The translations under genes were made by a program, and so were the position numbers. Shown in pieces: positions 25,158-33,029 of a stretch of DNA of 64,000 nt. Source of the stretch: Deinococcus metalli. Its GTDB lineage: Bacteria; Deinococcota; Deinococci; Deinococcales; Deinococcaceae. The notes beneath the pieces are model-generated. The model saw only the letters and a program-made list of their open reading frames with translations. It had not been told where the DNA came from and ran no database searches. Position 1 is the stretch's first letter. Each line of letters begins with the position of its first letter. The stretch covers positions 73,231-137,230 of the forward strand of contig NZ_JACHFK010000013.1 in assembly GCF_014201805.1 (NCBI RefSeq), given 5' to 3'.

Positions 25158-26066
25158 GTGACCCAGGCATTCTCTGCTTCACCCGTTAATCGCGCCAATC
25201 GCATTCGTGGTTGCTTGATTGGCGGTGCCATCGGTGATGCGTGGGGCAGCACCTTCGAAAATCGCACCGCCCCTCCGGAAGTTGAGCTGCCGTGGGCGTT
25301 TACCGACGACACGCAGTTCACGCTCGCCACCTGTGAAGCCATCCTTGCAGCTGAGGCGGTCAGGCCTGATGGTCTCGCTCAGGCTTTCGTTCGTTGGTAC
25401 CAGGCGCGTCAATTTACGGGCGTTGGGTCGAGCACGTTGAAGGCGCTGAGGGACTTGGAGGCAGGGGCGCACTGGGCGCTCAGTGGTGCCCGGGGTGAAC
25501 GGGCAGCGGGAAATGGAGCGGCGATACGTATTGCACCCCTCGCCTTTCTCCTTGATCCGAATGACCTCAAAGAACGGCAGGTCATCCGAGACGTCTGCCG
25601 CATCATGCATCACCACGAGGAAGCCTATGTTGGTGCGCTCGCCGTTATCTACGCGATTCAGGCTGTTGTAACCCGACCTCTCGGGTGGGATGTGTTGGGC
25701 ATTGGCGAGAAGTTACCTGATAGCCGCGTACGCGATCAGCTTCGTTCGCTTACGACTCAACAGGACATGAGTATCGAGCAGGCCGCTGAGCGTTTCGGCA
25801 GTTCGGGTTTCGTGGGAGAGTCCGTACCGCTTGCGGTATTTGCTGCCGCACAAGAGGCTCGACTTGGCTTTCAGGGGGTAATGGAAGCCATTATGCGTGC
25901 AGGAGGAGACACCGATACGGTGGGGTCGATGGCGGGACAGCTGATGGGCGCAGCAATAGGCTCGTCGGCTCTACCGGAGGCTCTTGTGTCTCGTTTGCCG
26001 CATTGGGAGATGTTGTCCGTCGCTGATCGCTTCGCATCCTGGGCGGCCAGCCTCAGCAGGTTTTGA
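25158..26066 (+). CDS. ADP-ribosylglycohydrolase (DraG/ARH family)
   Basis: A 302-residue ARH-fold enzyme. The di-metal motifs are present: GCLIGGAIGDAWGS at the start, TDDTQFTLAT (Asp/Thr metal ligands) and RAGGDTDTVGSMAGQLMGA near the C-terminus. The family removes ADP-ribose from proteins or nucleic acids. The GTG at 25158 is chosen because a TACGCT box lies 7 nt upstream. It is monocistronic, right of the IS. In a defence-rich region it could reverse a toxin-type ADP-ribosylation, but no transferase is seen nearby. Confidence 0.85.
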   Translation: MTQAFSASPVNRANRIRGCLIGGAIGDAWGSTFENRTAPPEVELPWAFTDDTQFTLATCEAILAAEAVRPDGLAQAFVRWYQARQFTGVGSSTLKALRDLEAGAHWALSGARGERAAGNGAAIRIAPLAFLLDPNDLKERQVIRDVCRIMHHHEEAYVGALAVIYAIQAVVTRPLGWDVLGIGEKLPDSRVRDQLRSLTTQQDMSIEQAAERFGSSGFVGESVPLAVFAAAQEARLGFQGVMEAIMRAGGDTDTVGSMAGQLMGAAIGSSALPEALVSRLPHWEMLSVADRFASWAASLSRF

Positions 26067-26122
26067 GCTTTACCTCTTAGGAGCGGTCACCTGCTGTCGC
26101 GCTGAACGTCCAGCCACTGTCG

Positions 26123-26767
26123 TTACTGCAGCAGGAGCCAGCGCGCACGGGTGCCGTCGGGGGCGGCCACGTCGTCACGTTCGAAGCCGAGGGCGCTGAA
26201 AAAGCCATCACTGTCTGGTGTTGAGGCCAGCGACAGTGTCGTGATGCCGAGGTACGGTGCTCTCGCCCGCGCCACACTGATCACAACGTCTATCACTTGC
26301 CGGCCGACGCCCTGCCGCTGGTGGCCTCGGTGCACGGCGATGACTGGAATGATGAGGGTGGGCACGCTGGTCTGACCGTCGACCTGATCCAAGATCGACG
26401 GGTCGGCCCGCTGGTGTCCGGCGTGGAGGGTAAGCCCGGCCAGACGGGTGTCGCCGCGTGTCAGTCCGTACAGCGCTACCAGACCCTGCTGGCCGTCAGC
26501 GATTGCTTCCAGGATCCTCGTGTTGATCTGCGCGTCGCCACTGTCGAAGGCGCCCCACTGAACAGGGTCGGGGGCGATGAGGGAGACCTGGCCGGCAGGC
26601 ACAGGAATCCCGGCCTGGAGGCGCTCGGTGGTCAGGGGGCCTAGGGGACGGGTGAAGGCTTCAGCACGGGCCAGCACGCGCACTCGGCGTGCTTCGTCAT
26701 CGGGAGAGCGTTGCTGCGGGGTGGTGATCGCTCCGAACTGCTGTCGGGAGCGGACGATCGTCACCAT
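26123..26767 (-). CDS. GNAT-family N-acetyltransferase
   Basis: A 214-residue acetyltransferase. The acetyl-CoA pyrophosphate loop HRGHQRQGVGRQVID (R/QxxGxG motif) is at about residues 156-170, followed by the GFFSALGFERDD end motif. The ATG is closely preceded by AGGAGG. Substrate unknown. Confidence 0.78.
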   Translation of the reverse strand: MVTIVRSRQQFGAITTPQQRSPDDEARRVRVLARAEAFTRPLGPLTTERLQAGIPVPAGQVSLIAPDPVQWGAFDSGDAQINTRILEAIADGQQGLVALYGLTRGDTRLAGLTLHAGHQRADPSILDQVDGQTSVPTLIIPVIAVHRGHQRQGVGRQVIDVVISVARARAPYLGITTLSLASTPDSDGFFSALGFERDDVAAPDGTRARWLLLQ

Positions 26768-26867
26768 AACCTCCTGAAGCAGGTCATCGACGAACGCCTA
26801 GTGTGCTGCGCGGCTGCATTCGGGCGTCCTGAACCGGCCGGAGTCTTTCCGTGTGCATGGGGACGGG

Positions 26868-27470
26868 TCAATGTTCAGGGCTGCTCTCCATCCGGGCGTC
26901 ACGTGCGGTACTCAAGGTCTGCATGACCTCTAAGGGGGATCGTGGGCCTACGCGGCAGGGGAGCTCCTCGGCCTGGCCTTCCTGATCCAGGGTGTAGCTC
27001 CGGAACTCAAGCACCCCTTCGTTCCAGCTGGGGATGAGGAGGATGCTGCGGTCGTCGAGGACACCGAGCGTGTGCCCCTGCCGGACGAGGCGGTGGTCGT
27101 GTTTCGCCGCGGCGCTCTGGCTGTCTGGATGGATGATCCAGTTGCCGATCCAGTCCACCCGGCCTGGCCACAGGGTGGCCAGCGCCTCGCTCCAGCCGAC
27201 CGTGAAGCGTGGGTCGATCTGGAGGACGTCGCGGGGCGTGTCCGGGTACCACGTGGGCGCGCCCGCGGTGCTGGCGAGGAGGACGTGCAGGGTGTGCTGC
27301 TCCTGGTAGCCGAACAGCAGGCCGCCGCGGATGCGGGTGGGGGACAGGAGCTGCTGGTGCAGGGTGTGCGTGACCGCCTGAAGGAGCACGACGTCCTGCA
27401 GCGCTTCACCGGGAGAGGGGAGGACCGGTGCGCCAGGTGGTACCCAGAACTGCCGCTGCTGCGCTTTCAT
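26868..27470 (-). CDS. Uncharacterised protein, degenerate JAB-like
   Basis: A 200-residue protein I do not recognise. It has two blocks that resemble the JAB/MPN fold without its catalytic residues: RGGLLFGYQEQHTLHVLLA (compare ETGGILxG) and VDWIGNWIIHPDSQS (compare GEWHSHP). It is paralogous to the protein at 27863 in those blocks. A TAAACT box lies 5 nt before the ATG, so it is probably leaderless. It is divergent from the XRE regulator at 27551. The JAB relation is inference from short matches. Confidence 0.6.
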   Translation of the reverse strand: MKAQQRQFWVPPGAPVLPSPGEALQDVVLLQAVTHTLHQQLLSPTRIRGGLLFGYQEQHTLHVLLASTAGAPTWYPDTPRDVLQIDPRFTVGWSEALATLWPGRVDWIGNWIIHPDSQSAAAKHDHRLVRQGHTLGVLDDRSILLIPSWNEGVLEFRSYTLDQEGQAEELPCRVGPRSPLEVMQTLSTARDARMESSPEH

Positions 27471-27550
27471 GCGTCAGTTTAGGAAGTCAGCAGAAAAATT
27501 GCTAGGTATAGAGTGTAGATTCTGGAGAGACGCTCGCGCAGGCTGGCCGG

Positions 27551-27769
27551 ATGGCTTCTGCCGCCCGACTCCGGTTTGCTGCGCACGTCCGCCAGCTCCG
27601 CAAGGCGGCCAGCTGGTCGCAGGAGGAATTGGGCGAGCACGCCGGCATCCACCGGACGTACATCGGAGCGATGGAGCGCGGCGAGGCGAACGTGACGCTT
27701 GACCACCTGCAGAGGATCGCGGACGCCCTGAAGGTCGATGTGGCGGAACTGCTCCGGGCAGGTGAGTAG
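27551..27769 (+). CDS. XRE-family HTH regulator
   Basis: A 72-residue single-domain Cro/C1-type HTH. The helix-turn-helix is WSQEELGEHAGIHRTYIGAM (about residues 23-42), followed by NVTLDHLQRIADALKVDVAEL. It is divergent from the degenerate JAB-like gene and likely represses it and itself. Confidence 0.85.
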   Translation: MASAARLRFAAHVRQLRKAASWSQEELGEHAGIHRTYIGAMERGEANVTLDHLQRIADALKVDVAELLRAGE

Positions 27770-27862
27770 GTTCTTGTAGCGCACGACGGGTCGTTGATCC
27801 AGACGGCCTGTGGCGCGCGGGCCCGCGCCTGTGACGCCAATGTGTGGGATGTGGCCGCCGGG

Positions 27863-28387
27863 CTAGGCCCTGTGATCGACCAGGCACGCGATCTCTGCGG
27901 GTTGCCCTTCGAGCCAGAGATATGCCCGGCCGGTGAGGAGTCCCTCCTGGAGGCCAATGACGAGCAGGGGATACTTCTCGTCGATCAATCCCAGGTGACC
28001 ACCGAGCGTGACCCAGGCGAGCTCGACCTGGCGGTCGGGCAGACGGCCATCCGGCGCGGTGAGCCATTGGCCGGCCCAGTCGACGTCTTCGCTGAGCACG
28101 GTGGATACGCCCTGAGTGACGCCCATCAGGAACGGAAGCGAGGGCGTGAGGGGATCAGTGGTGGCGCTTGGTGGTGCCTGACAGGCGGCGAGCGTGACGA
28201 CGAGGGTGGTGGTCTGACGGATACCGAAGAGCGCACCCCCGGTCCAGCGCCCGCGTATGTCCACTGCCTGAAAGAGGTGTTTCCGGGCCAGCGGCTCGAG
28301 GGCTACCGACTTGAGCGCGAGGAACTGGCCGTCCTGCGAGCGGTGGGTATTGGGGAGGCCGAGGTAACGCTGGGTGGCGCGGTGCAT
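27863..28387 (-). CDS. Uncharacterised protein, degenerate JAB-like
   Basis: A 174-residue paralogue of the 26868 product, sharing GGALFGIRQTTTLVVTLA and VDWAGQWLTAPDG blocks, with fewer of the canonical JAB residues. A perfect TATAAT box (28393-28398) lies 5 nt before the ATG, so it is leaderless and probably well expressed when de-repressed. It is divergent from an XRE regulator across a 38-bp palindrome. Function unknown. Confidence 0.6.
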   Translation of the reverse strand: MHRATQRYLGLPNTHRSQDGQFLALKSVALEPLARKHLFQAVDIRGRWTGGALFGIRQTTTLVVTLAACQAPPSATTDPLTPSLPFLMGVTQGVSTVLSEDVDWAGQWLTAPDGRLPDRQVELAWVTLGGHLGLIDEKYPLLVIGLQEGLLTGRAYLWLEGQPAEIACLVDHRA

Positions 28388-28392
28388 GCGTA

Positions 28393-28398
28393 ATTATA
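28393..28398 (-). promoter_or_regulatory. Consensus -10 box, leaderless
   Basis: TATAAT on the minus strand, 5 nt before the ATG at 28387. The adjacent palindrome would place a bound repressor over its -35 region. Confidence 0.65.
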
Positions 28399-28400
28399 GG

Positions 28401-28438
28401 CATATATGTCTTAGACAGATGTGTCTAAGACATATATG
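28401..28438. promoter_or_regulatory. 38-bp perfect inverted repeat, double XRE operator
   Basis: Arms CATATATGTCTTAGACA and its exact complement (17 bp each) with spacer GATG. Each arm ends in an 11-bp near-palindrome, TGTCTTAGACA or TGTCTAAGACA, so it can be read as two adjacent operator sites between the divergent genes at 28387 and 28469. Confidence 0.75.
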
Positions 28439-28468
28439 GCGTGGCCGCTGTCTGCGACCTGACCCATC

Positions 28469-28696
28469 ATGAGCGCGATGTCCAGTCCAACGCCTGCCAT
28501 CCGTCAACGTCTGGCGGACAATATGCGGCGTCTGCGCCAGCAGCGGGAATGGTCACAGGAAGAACTCGCTGCATATTCCGGGATCCATCACACCCAGATC
28601 AGCCGGATCGAGCGCATGCAGAACAGCGTCGGTATCGACATGATCGAGAAACTGGCCATGGCCTTCGGCGTAAGCGTTGGCGAACTACTGGACTGA
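28469..28696 (+). CDS. XRE-family HTH regulator
   Basis: A 75-residue Cro/C1-type protein: RRLRQQREWSQEELAAYSGI then HHTQISRIERMQNSVG, with the recognition helix in HHTQISRIER (about residues 40-49), and IEKLAMAFGVSVGELLD at the end. It should bind the 38-bp palindrome and control the divergent gene at 28387. A second Met (residue 4) is an alternative start. Confidence 0.85.
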   Translation: MSAMSSPTPAIRQRLADNMRRLRQQREWSQEELAAYSGIHHTQISRIERMQNSVGIDMIEKLAMAFGVSVGELLD

Positions 28697-28760
28697 GCTG
28701 TTCAATACGTAACGGAGGGCGCACGGACTACGGCAACTGGCCGGGCCCGCTGTTCGAAAC

Positions 28761-28982
28761 TCAGGGCAACAGGGCCGTGACGGGCACGCCGAGCGCTTCC
28801 GCGAGCCGGTACACCGTGGAGATCCGCAGGTCCTTCTTGCCGTTTTCGATCATACCGATGTAGGCGCGGTGGATGCCGGCGTTGTGGGCGAAGGTGTCCT
28901 GGTTCCAGCCACGGCGGATCCGGGCCTCGCGCACGCGGCGGCCGATCTCCTCAAGCCGGGCCTGTGCGGGATCGGACGCCAT
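28761..28982 (-). CDS. XRE-family HTH regulator
   Basis: A 73-residue single HTH domain: RRVREARIRRGWNQDTFAHN, then AGIHRAYIGMIENGKKDL and STVYRLAEALGVPVTALL. It is divergent from the gene at 29079, with a dyad (29018-29046) between them, repeating the regulator/partner layout of the two units to the left. Confidence 0.85.
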   Translation of the reverse strand: MASDPAQARLEEIGRRVREARIRRGWNQDTFAHNAGIHRAYIGMIENGKKDLRISTVYRLAEALGVPVTALLP

Positions 28983-29017
28983 CCACGCAGCTTCGCAGTC
29001 AGAGTATGAAAAAACGA

Positions 29018-29046
29018 CTACTTATTGATAGTCTTTCTATAAGTAG
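29018..29046. promoter_or_regulatory. Candidate operator dyad
   Basis: CTACTTAT and ATAAGTAG, perfect 8-bp arms with a 13-nt spacer, between the XRE gene at 28982 and the gene at 29079. Confidence 0.5.
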
Positions 29047-29078
29047 CAACGTCGACTTCATGCCGCACAAGGAGCTTC

Positions 29079-30047
29079 ATGGCACTGCTGCCTCCACGCC
29101 TGACCCACCGGTTCCACCTCGCGAAAAGCAAAGACGCCCCCAGCATGCGTGCGCTCTTCGACCGCCTGCTCGACCGTGGCGGTGAGCAGTTCGACGCTAT
29201 GCAGCCCTTCGGTGTGATCACACCTCTTGGATTTCAACCTGCATACGACGTCTGGCTCTCCAGACACAAAGGTGAAGTCGTGGCGGCCGGGTGGTACCAC
29301 CTCCTCAACGACGGCCGGGTGCGCGTCGTGGCCCTGAGTGCTTCGGAGCACGACACGCTGACCGACACCCTGCTCGCGCACTTGGAGGCCGGGCTGCAGG
29401 TGATCGCGTATGACGGCCGATTCAAGATCACGGAACTGACGGCGTGGCTCCCGGAGGGCGAGCCGCAGACCCGCCTGGAGCAGACCTATCTCCGCCGCGG
29501 GTGGACGTTCGTCGAGCGGCCGTGGACTGCGGGGTTACACCGGGCGACGCTGCGGCGGGACGCACTCCTCACCGTGATCACGCAGGCCCGCGCTGCCGGC
29601 ATTGACCTCCACTCGATGACCGACGAGGTCACCAATGTCATGGGAACCCTGACCGCGCAACTTGGACCGCTGCATCCCATGTATTCCGCCGAGTCACTGT
29701 GGCAGGCATCCGAGCAGGGCCGCGTGGTGGCCGTGAGTGGCATACAGTACATCCCACGGTTCGGGCAGGTGGTCTCCATGGAGCCCGCGTGGTTACGCGA
29801 AAGCGCTCAACCGAATGTGATCACGCGGGCGCTGCTGGCCGCCGTCCTGCTGGAAGGAAAAGTGCTTCCAGACCGGCTGGTCGGGACGGGCAGTCGTGCA
29901 GCGCTCAACGACTGGTTCGAAGGCACCATCGAAGTGCAGGTCAGGGATGGATACACCCTGACGATTGATCCAGCACGGGAGCCCCTGCCGTGGGAGCTCG
30001 GGTTGGGCTTTAACCCTGACCGGGTGTGGCTTGGCCTCCCGGGGTGA
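29079..30047 (+). CDS. Uncharacterised protein, possible tandem GNAT fold
   Basis: A 322-residue protein with an AAGGAG ribosome-binding site 4 nt before its ATG. Parts of the first half read like a GNAT domain (EVVAAGWYHLLNDGRVRVVA, later YLRRGWTFVERPW), and a similar pattern recurs in the second half (GRVVAVSGIQYIPRFG), so a two-GNAT protein is possible. No canonical acetyl-CoA loop is seen. It is controlled from the dyad shared with the XRE regulator at 28982. Its last 38 bp overlap, tail to tail, the gene at 30010. Confidence 0.55.
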   Translation: MALLPPRLTHRFHLAKSKDAPSMRALFDRLLDRGGEQFDAMQPFGVITPLGFQPAYDVWLSRHKGEVVAAGWYHLLNDGRVRVVALSASEHDTLTDTLLAHLEAGLQVIAYDGRFKITELTAWLPEGEPQTRLEQTYLRRGWTFVERPWTAGLHRATLRRDALLTVITQARAAGIDLHSMTDEVTNVMGTLTAQLGPLHPMYSAESLWQASEQGRVVAVSGIQYIPRFGQVVSMEPAWLRESAQPNVITRALLAAVLLEGKVLPDRLVGTGSRAALNDWFEGTIEVQVRDGYTLTIDPAREPLPWELGLGFNPDRVWLGLPG

Positions 30048-30717
30048 TCCACGACCGCCACTCTCCGTAGTGCCGGAGGGAAGACTCCAGCGCGCGTGCC
30101 CTGCTTGGCACCTTCAGGGCATCCGGCGGGAGGTGGTCGTAGAGGTCCCAGCCTGGCGTCCAGCAGCCCTCACCGATCACCGCTGACGCATGGATGGTGC
30201 CGTCCACCAGGCCCTGCATGTCCGTGACGCTGATCTCGACGCCCCGGAAGAACAGGCCGCCTCTGAGCCGTGCGTCGAGGTGCTGGAGCAGCAGCATGAC
30301 GGAGAGGAGTTCGCCTCTGGACTTACCGTAGTTCCACGGCAGGGGCTCCCAGAGCTGGTAGGACGCCACCTCATAGGAGCCGAGGGCCCGGCGGAGCTTC
30401 AGGACGACCGCGATCATCACCCGGGCGTCGTCGGTCGGCCACCAGGACTTGAGGCGGTCCAGGTCGATGCCACGAGCCTTGAGCACATGCACTTCCTTGA
30501 GTGTGCCGGCGGCCACGCCACTCATCACGGCTGACCACAGCAGTTGTGGCGCGTTGTGGTACGGATGAGGGGCGGGCACGGGTCTGTCCTCACGGCCAAG
30601 GAGGTAGAGCGGATCGACGTCCAGCCACGTGCCGAGAGTTTGAGCCTGGGCGGTCGTCAACGGCCCGGCAAGCGGAAGTGGGCACCCGCAATCCAGCAGC
30701 AGCCGTGCGGCGTCCAT
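30010..30717 (-). CDS. Hypothetical protein
   Basis: A 235-residue soluble protein. A block LDARLRGGLFFRGVEISVTD (about residues 150-169), then GTIHASAVIGEG, recalls the RGG(I/V)xxG strand pairs of nucleotide-cyclase-like folds, but the catalytic residues are not evident. It lies 53 nt behind the gene at 30771, so both form one unit. Function not assigned. Confidence 0.55.
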   Translation of the reverse strand: MDAARLLLDCGCPLPLAGPLTTAQAQTLGTWLDVDPLYLLGREDRPVPAPHPYHNAPQLLWSAVMSGVAAGTLKEVHVLKARGIDLDRLKSWWPTDDARVMIAVVLKLRRALGSYEVASYQLWEPLPWNYGKSRGELLSVMLLLQHLDARLRGGLFFRGVEISVTDMQGLVDGTIHASAVIGEGCWTPGWDLYDHLPPDALKVPSRARALESSLRHYGEWRSWITPGGQATPGQG

Positions 30718-30770
30718 CTCATGCAGGCTGTGCGCCCGCAGGAGGGACTCCAGCCGCTCTGCGTGAGAAC

Positions 30771-31391
30771 TCAGGGTGTCTCACCTGGGAAGGGCAGACC
30801 CAGGGCCTTGGCGATGCCCTTCAGCGCCGTGATGAACGTGGCGGAGGACGTACCCAGCTTGCTGAGGGTCTCCACTGCACGCTGCGCGCGAACAAGGCGG
30901 CCTTCCTGCACGCCTTTCTCCAGGCTCTGGAGCGTGTCGTGGGCCTCGTCCTGGTCGTCTTCCGGGAGGGTGGCGATCTGAGCCCGGAGGCCGGTCAGCA
31001 GGGCGGTGAGTTCCTCGGCCGCGATGCCACCGCGGTGCTGGACAGTCATGTGGGCATCTGGACCTGTCTGGGTAGCGACTACGCCGACCGGAGCATGGAA
31101 GTTCTGGGTGAGCGTGTTGGGCGCAGCCGGACGCCGGCGTGCTTCGGTAGAGCGCATGCCCTCAGAGGTGATGCTGACCAGGAATTCGCCCTCGCCCCGG
31201 TCGGCATGCACCGCGAGGTGGGACAGCGCGGCGAGGCGGCGGCAGGCGGCCGAGACGCGCACCAGGGGGAGACTGAGCTCGCGGGCGAGTTCGGGAGTGT
31301 CCGCGTGGCCGCCGCCGTGGAGGTGGGCGTGATGGAGGACATCGAGGATGCGGTCGCTGTCGGCAGTCACCTGATCGAGGTCGTCGGGCAT
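30771..31391 (-). CDS. wHTH protein with helical C-terminal domain
   Basis: A 206-residue protein. Residues 1-80 look like a winged helix (ILDVLHHAHLHGG, then ELARELSLPLVRVSAACRRL). The rest has the QNFHAPVGVVATQTGPDAHM then a helical DELTALLTGLRAQIATLPED-type block seen in bacterial proteins near abortive-infection genes. It may be a regulator or sensor for the following gene. A TACGCT box is 10 nt before the ATG. Confidence 0.55.
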   Translation of the reverse strand: MPDDLDQVTADSDRILDVLHHAHLHGGGHADTPELARELSLPLVRVSAACRRLAALSHLAVHADRGEGEFLVSITSEGMRSTEARRRPAAPNTLTQNFHAPVGVVATQTGPDAHMTVQHRGGIAAEELTALLTGLRAQIATLPEDDQDEAHDTLQSLEKGVQEGRLVRAQRAVETLSKLGTSSATFITALKGIAKALGLPFPGETP

Positions 31392-31922
31392 GGGTGATGC
31401 GAGCGTAGCGCGTGGCTGCCGGTGGGTCGCGCAGCGGTGGACGACTGACGCCAGGCCGGCCTGAGCCTAAGCGTTGGTGATGCGTTGAGTGGACGGCTTC
31501 ACCCGATAGGCCATGTGATAAATGACGTCTGGAACGAGGAAAAAGCGAACACTCGCTTTTAGTTCAGATAATATCCTATTTCTAAACTAACTGCCTTCGG
31601 AGTACCCGCCCGGCTCGGCCCGCGCTCGGGCTGAATTGGTGTCGGCAGGAGAAGAAAAGGGACGAGGAGCGACCTCTGCTGAGGTCGGCCCTCCGCGACG
31701 CCAGCGCACCCCAGCCACCCTCAGATGTACGCCACGGCTTCCCAGAGTCCAAGGCTCCGTTCCCCATCCAGTGGATGCGGCACTGCGCCATCTCCAGCCT
31801 CGTCTCCGCGCAGGACGCCATTTTGCAGCCCGCGCCCCCACCTCAATTGTTGTGCTATAACATAATGCCTGTCACGATTACGACCGGGAGCTGAGGTGTC
31901 CGACCCCGCTCGAGGAGAGATC
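31392..31922. other. 531-bp intergenic region left of CBASS I
   Basis: No convincing gene. An imperfect 10-bp dyad (TTAGTTCAGA, 31559-31568; TCTAAACTAA, 31581-31590) in AT-rich DNA could be an operator. TATAAC/CATAAT hexamers near 31855 may form the CBASS I promoter. Confidence 0.45.
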
Positions 31923-33029
31923 ATGGACCTGCCGACCCAGTTTCAAACGTTTCTGAGCAACATCGAACCGACAGACTACCAGCGCGACGAATTCATCCGC
32001 GGCCACCGCACCCTCCGACAGCGGCTGGACGCTGATGCCGACCTCGAGCCTTACATCATCACGCATTTTCTGCAGGGGAGCTACCGCCGCTCAACCGCCA
32101 TCCGGCCGCGCGCCGGCAAGAAATCCGACGTGGATGTGGTCGTGGTGACCAACCTGAACGAAGCGCATTACACCCCACATGACGCTCTCGAACTCTTTCA
32201 ACCCTTCATGGAGCGGCACTATCCCGAAAAGTGGAAGTTCAACGGCCGTTCCATCGGCATCGAGCTGTCGTACGTCGAGCTCGACCTGGTCGTGACGAGT
32301 GCACCCAGCGCCCGACAGGCAGAGGTTTTTAAGAGCTTCGCCTTCGATATCTTCGAGTCGGAGGAGCAACTGGACAGCGCCCAGGGGGCTGTGGCCTTCA
32401 AGTCCTACTTCGCCAAAGCGGCCAGTGAGCCCTGGCGCTCCGAACCGCTGCTCATCCCGGACCGGGACGCGCGCGAGTGGCAGCGGACCCACCCGCTCGA
32501 GACCATCCGCTGGACGACCGACAAAAATCAGGCCCTGAACAAGCAGTTCGTGCGGATCGTGAAGGCACTCAAGTGGTGGCGCCGCCAGCACGACGCGCCC
32601 AAGTATCCCAAGGGGTACCCCATCGAGCACCTCGTGGGCGACGCCTGTCCAGAACATGTCGGCAGCATCGCGGAGGGCGTGACCCGGACCCTCGAGACCC
32701 TCCGCGACGGCCTGTGGAGCTACGCGCAGCGCGGTGAGGTTCCGGTCGTGCCGGCCCGCGGCGTTCCGGAGGTGAACGTCCTCAGCCGCCTCACGCCGGA
32801 AGATTTCGTCGCCTTCTTCGACCTGATCGATGACGCCGCCACCACCGCGCGGCAGGCCTACGACGAGCCGAATCCCCACGAGAGCGCCCTGCTCTGGCGG
32901 AGTCTGTTCGGCAACCGGTTCCCGTTGCCGCCCGTCAGCGGGGGCACCAACGGCGGCGGCAGCACGACCGGGGGGTTCACCGAACGCACCAGCAGTGGCA
33001 GCGGCACCGAGCGGGGCCGCTTTGCCTGA
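31923..33029 (+). CDS. CD-NTase (CBASS I nucleotide cyclase)
   Basis: A 368-residue nucleotidyltransferase of the SMODS/CD-NTase type. The catalytic core is QGSYRRST (GS about residues 52-53), KKSDVDVVV (Asp 69 and 71) and ELDLVVTSAP (Asp 121). On phage infection it would make a cyclic oligonucleotide. The C-terminus ends in GRFA after a Gly/Ser/Thr linker, an exposed tail like those joined by Cap2. The ATG at 31923 has a GAGGAGA site. Its stop overlaps cap2 by 8 nt. Clade not assigned; relation to the second cyclase at 47145 is distant but clear. Confidence 0.85.
   Translation: MDLPTQFQTFLSNIEPTDYQRDEFIRGHRTLRQRLDADADLEPYIITHFLQGSYRRSTAIRPRAGKKSDVDVVVVTNLNEAHYTPHDALELFQPFMERHYPEKWKFNGRSIGIELSYVELDLVVTSAPSARQAEVFKSFAFDIFESEEQLDSAQGAVAFKSYFAKAASEPWRSEPLLIPDRDAREWQRTHPLETIRWTTDKNQALNKQFVRIVKALKWWRRQHDAPKYPKGYPIEHLVGDACPEHVGSIAEGVTRTLETLRDGLWSYAQRGEVPVVPARGVPEVNVLSRLTPEDFVAFFDLIDDAATTARQAYDEPNPHESALLWRSLFGNRFPLPPVSGGTNGGGSTTGGFTERTSSGSGTERGRFA

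Noticed and set aside
31582..31924. Short frames before CBASS I as a possible effector
   Set aside because: No membrane helices or motif; composition resembles noise.
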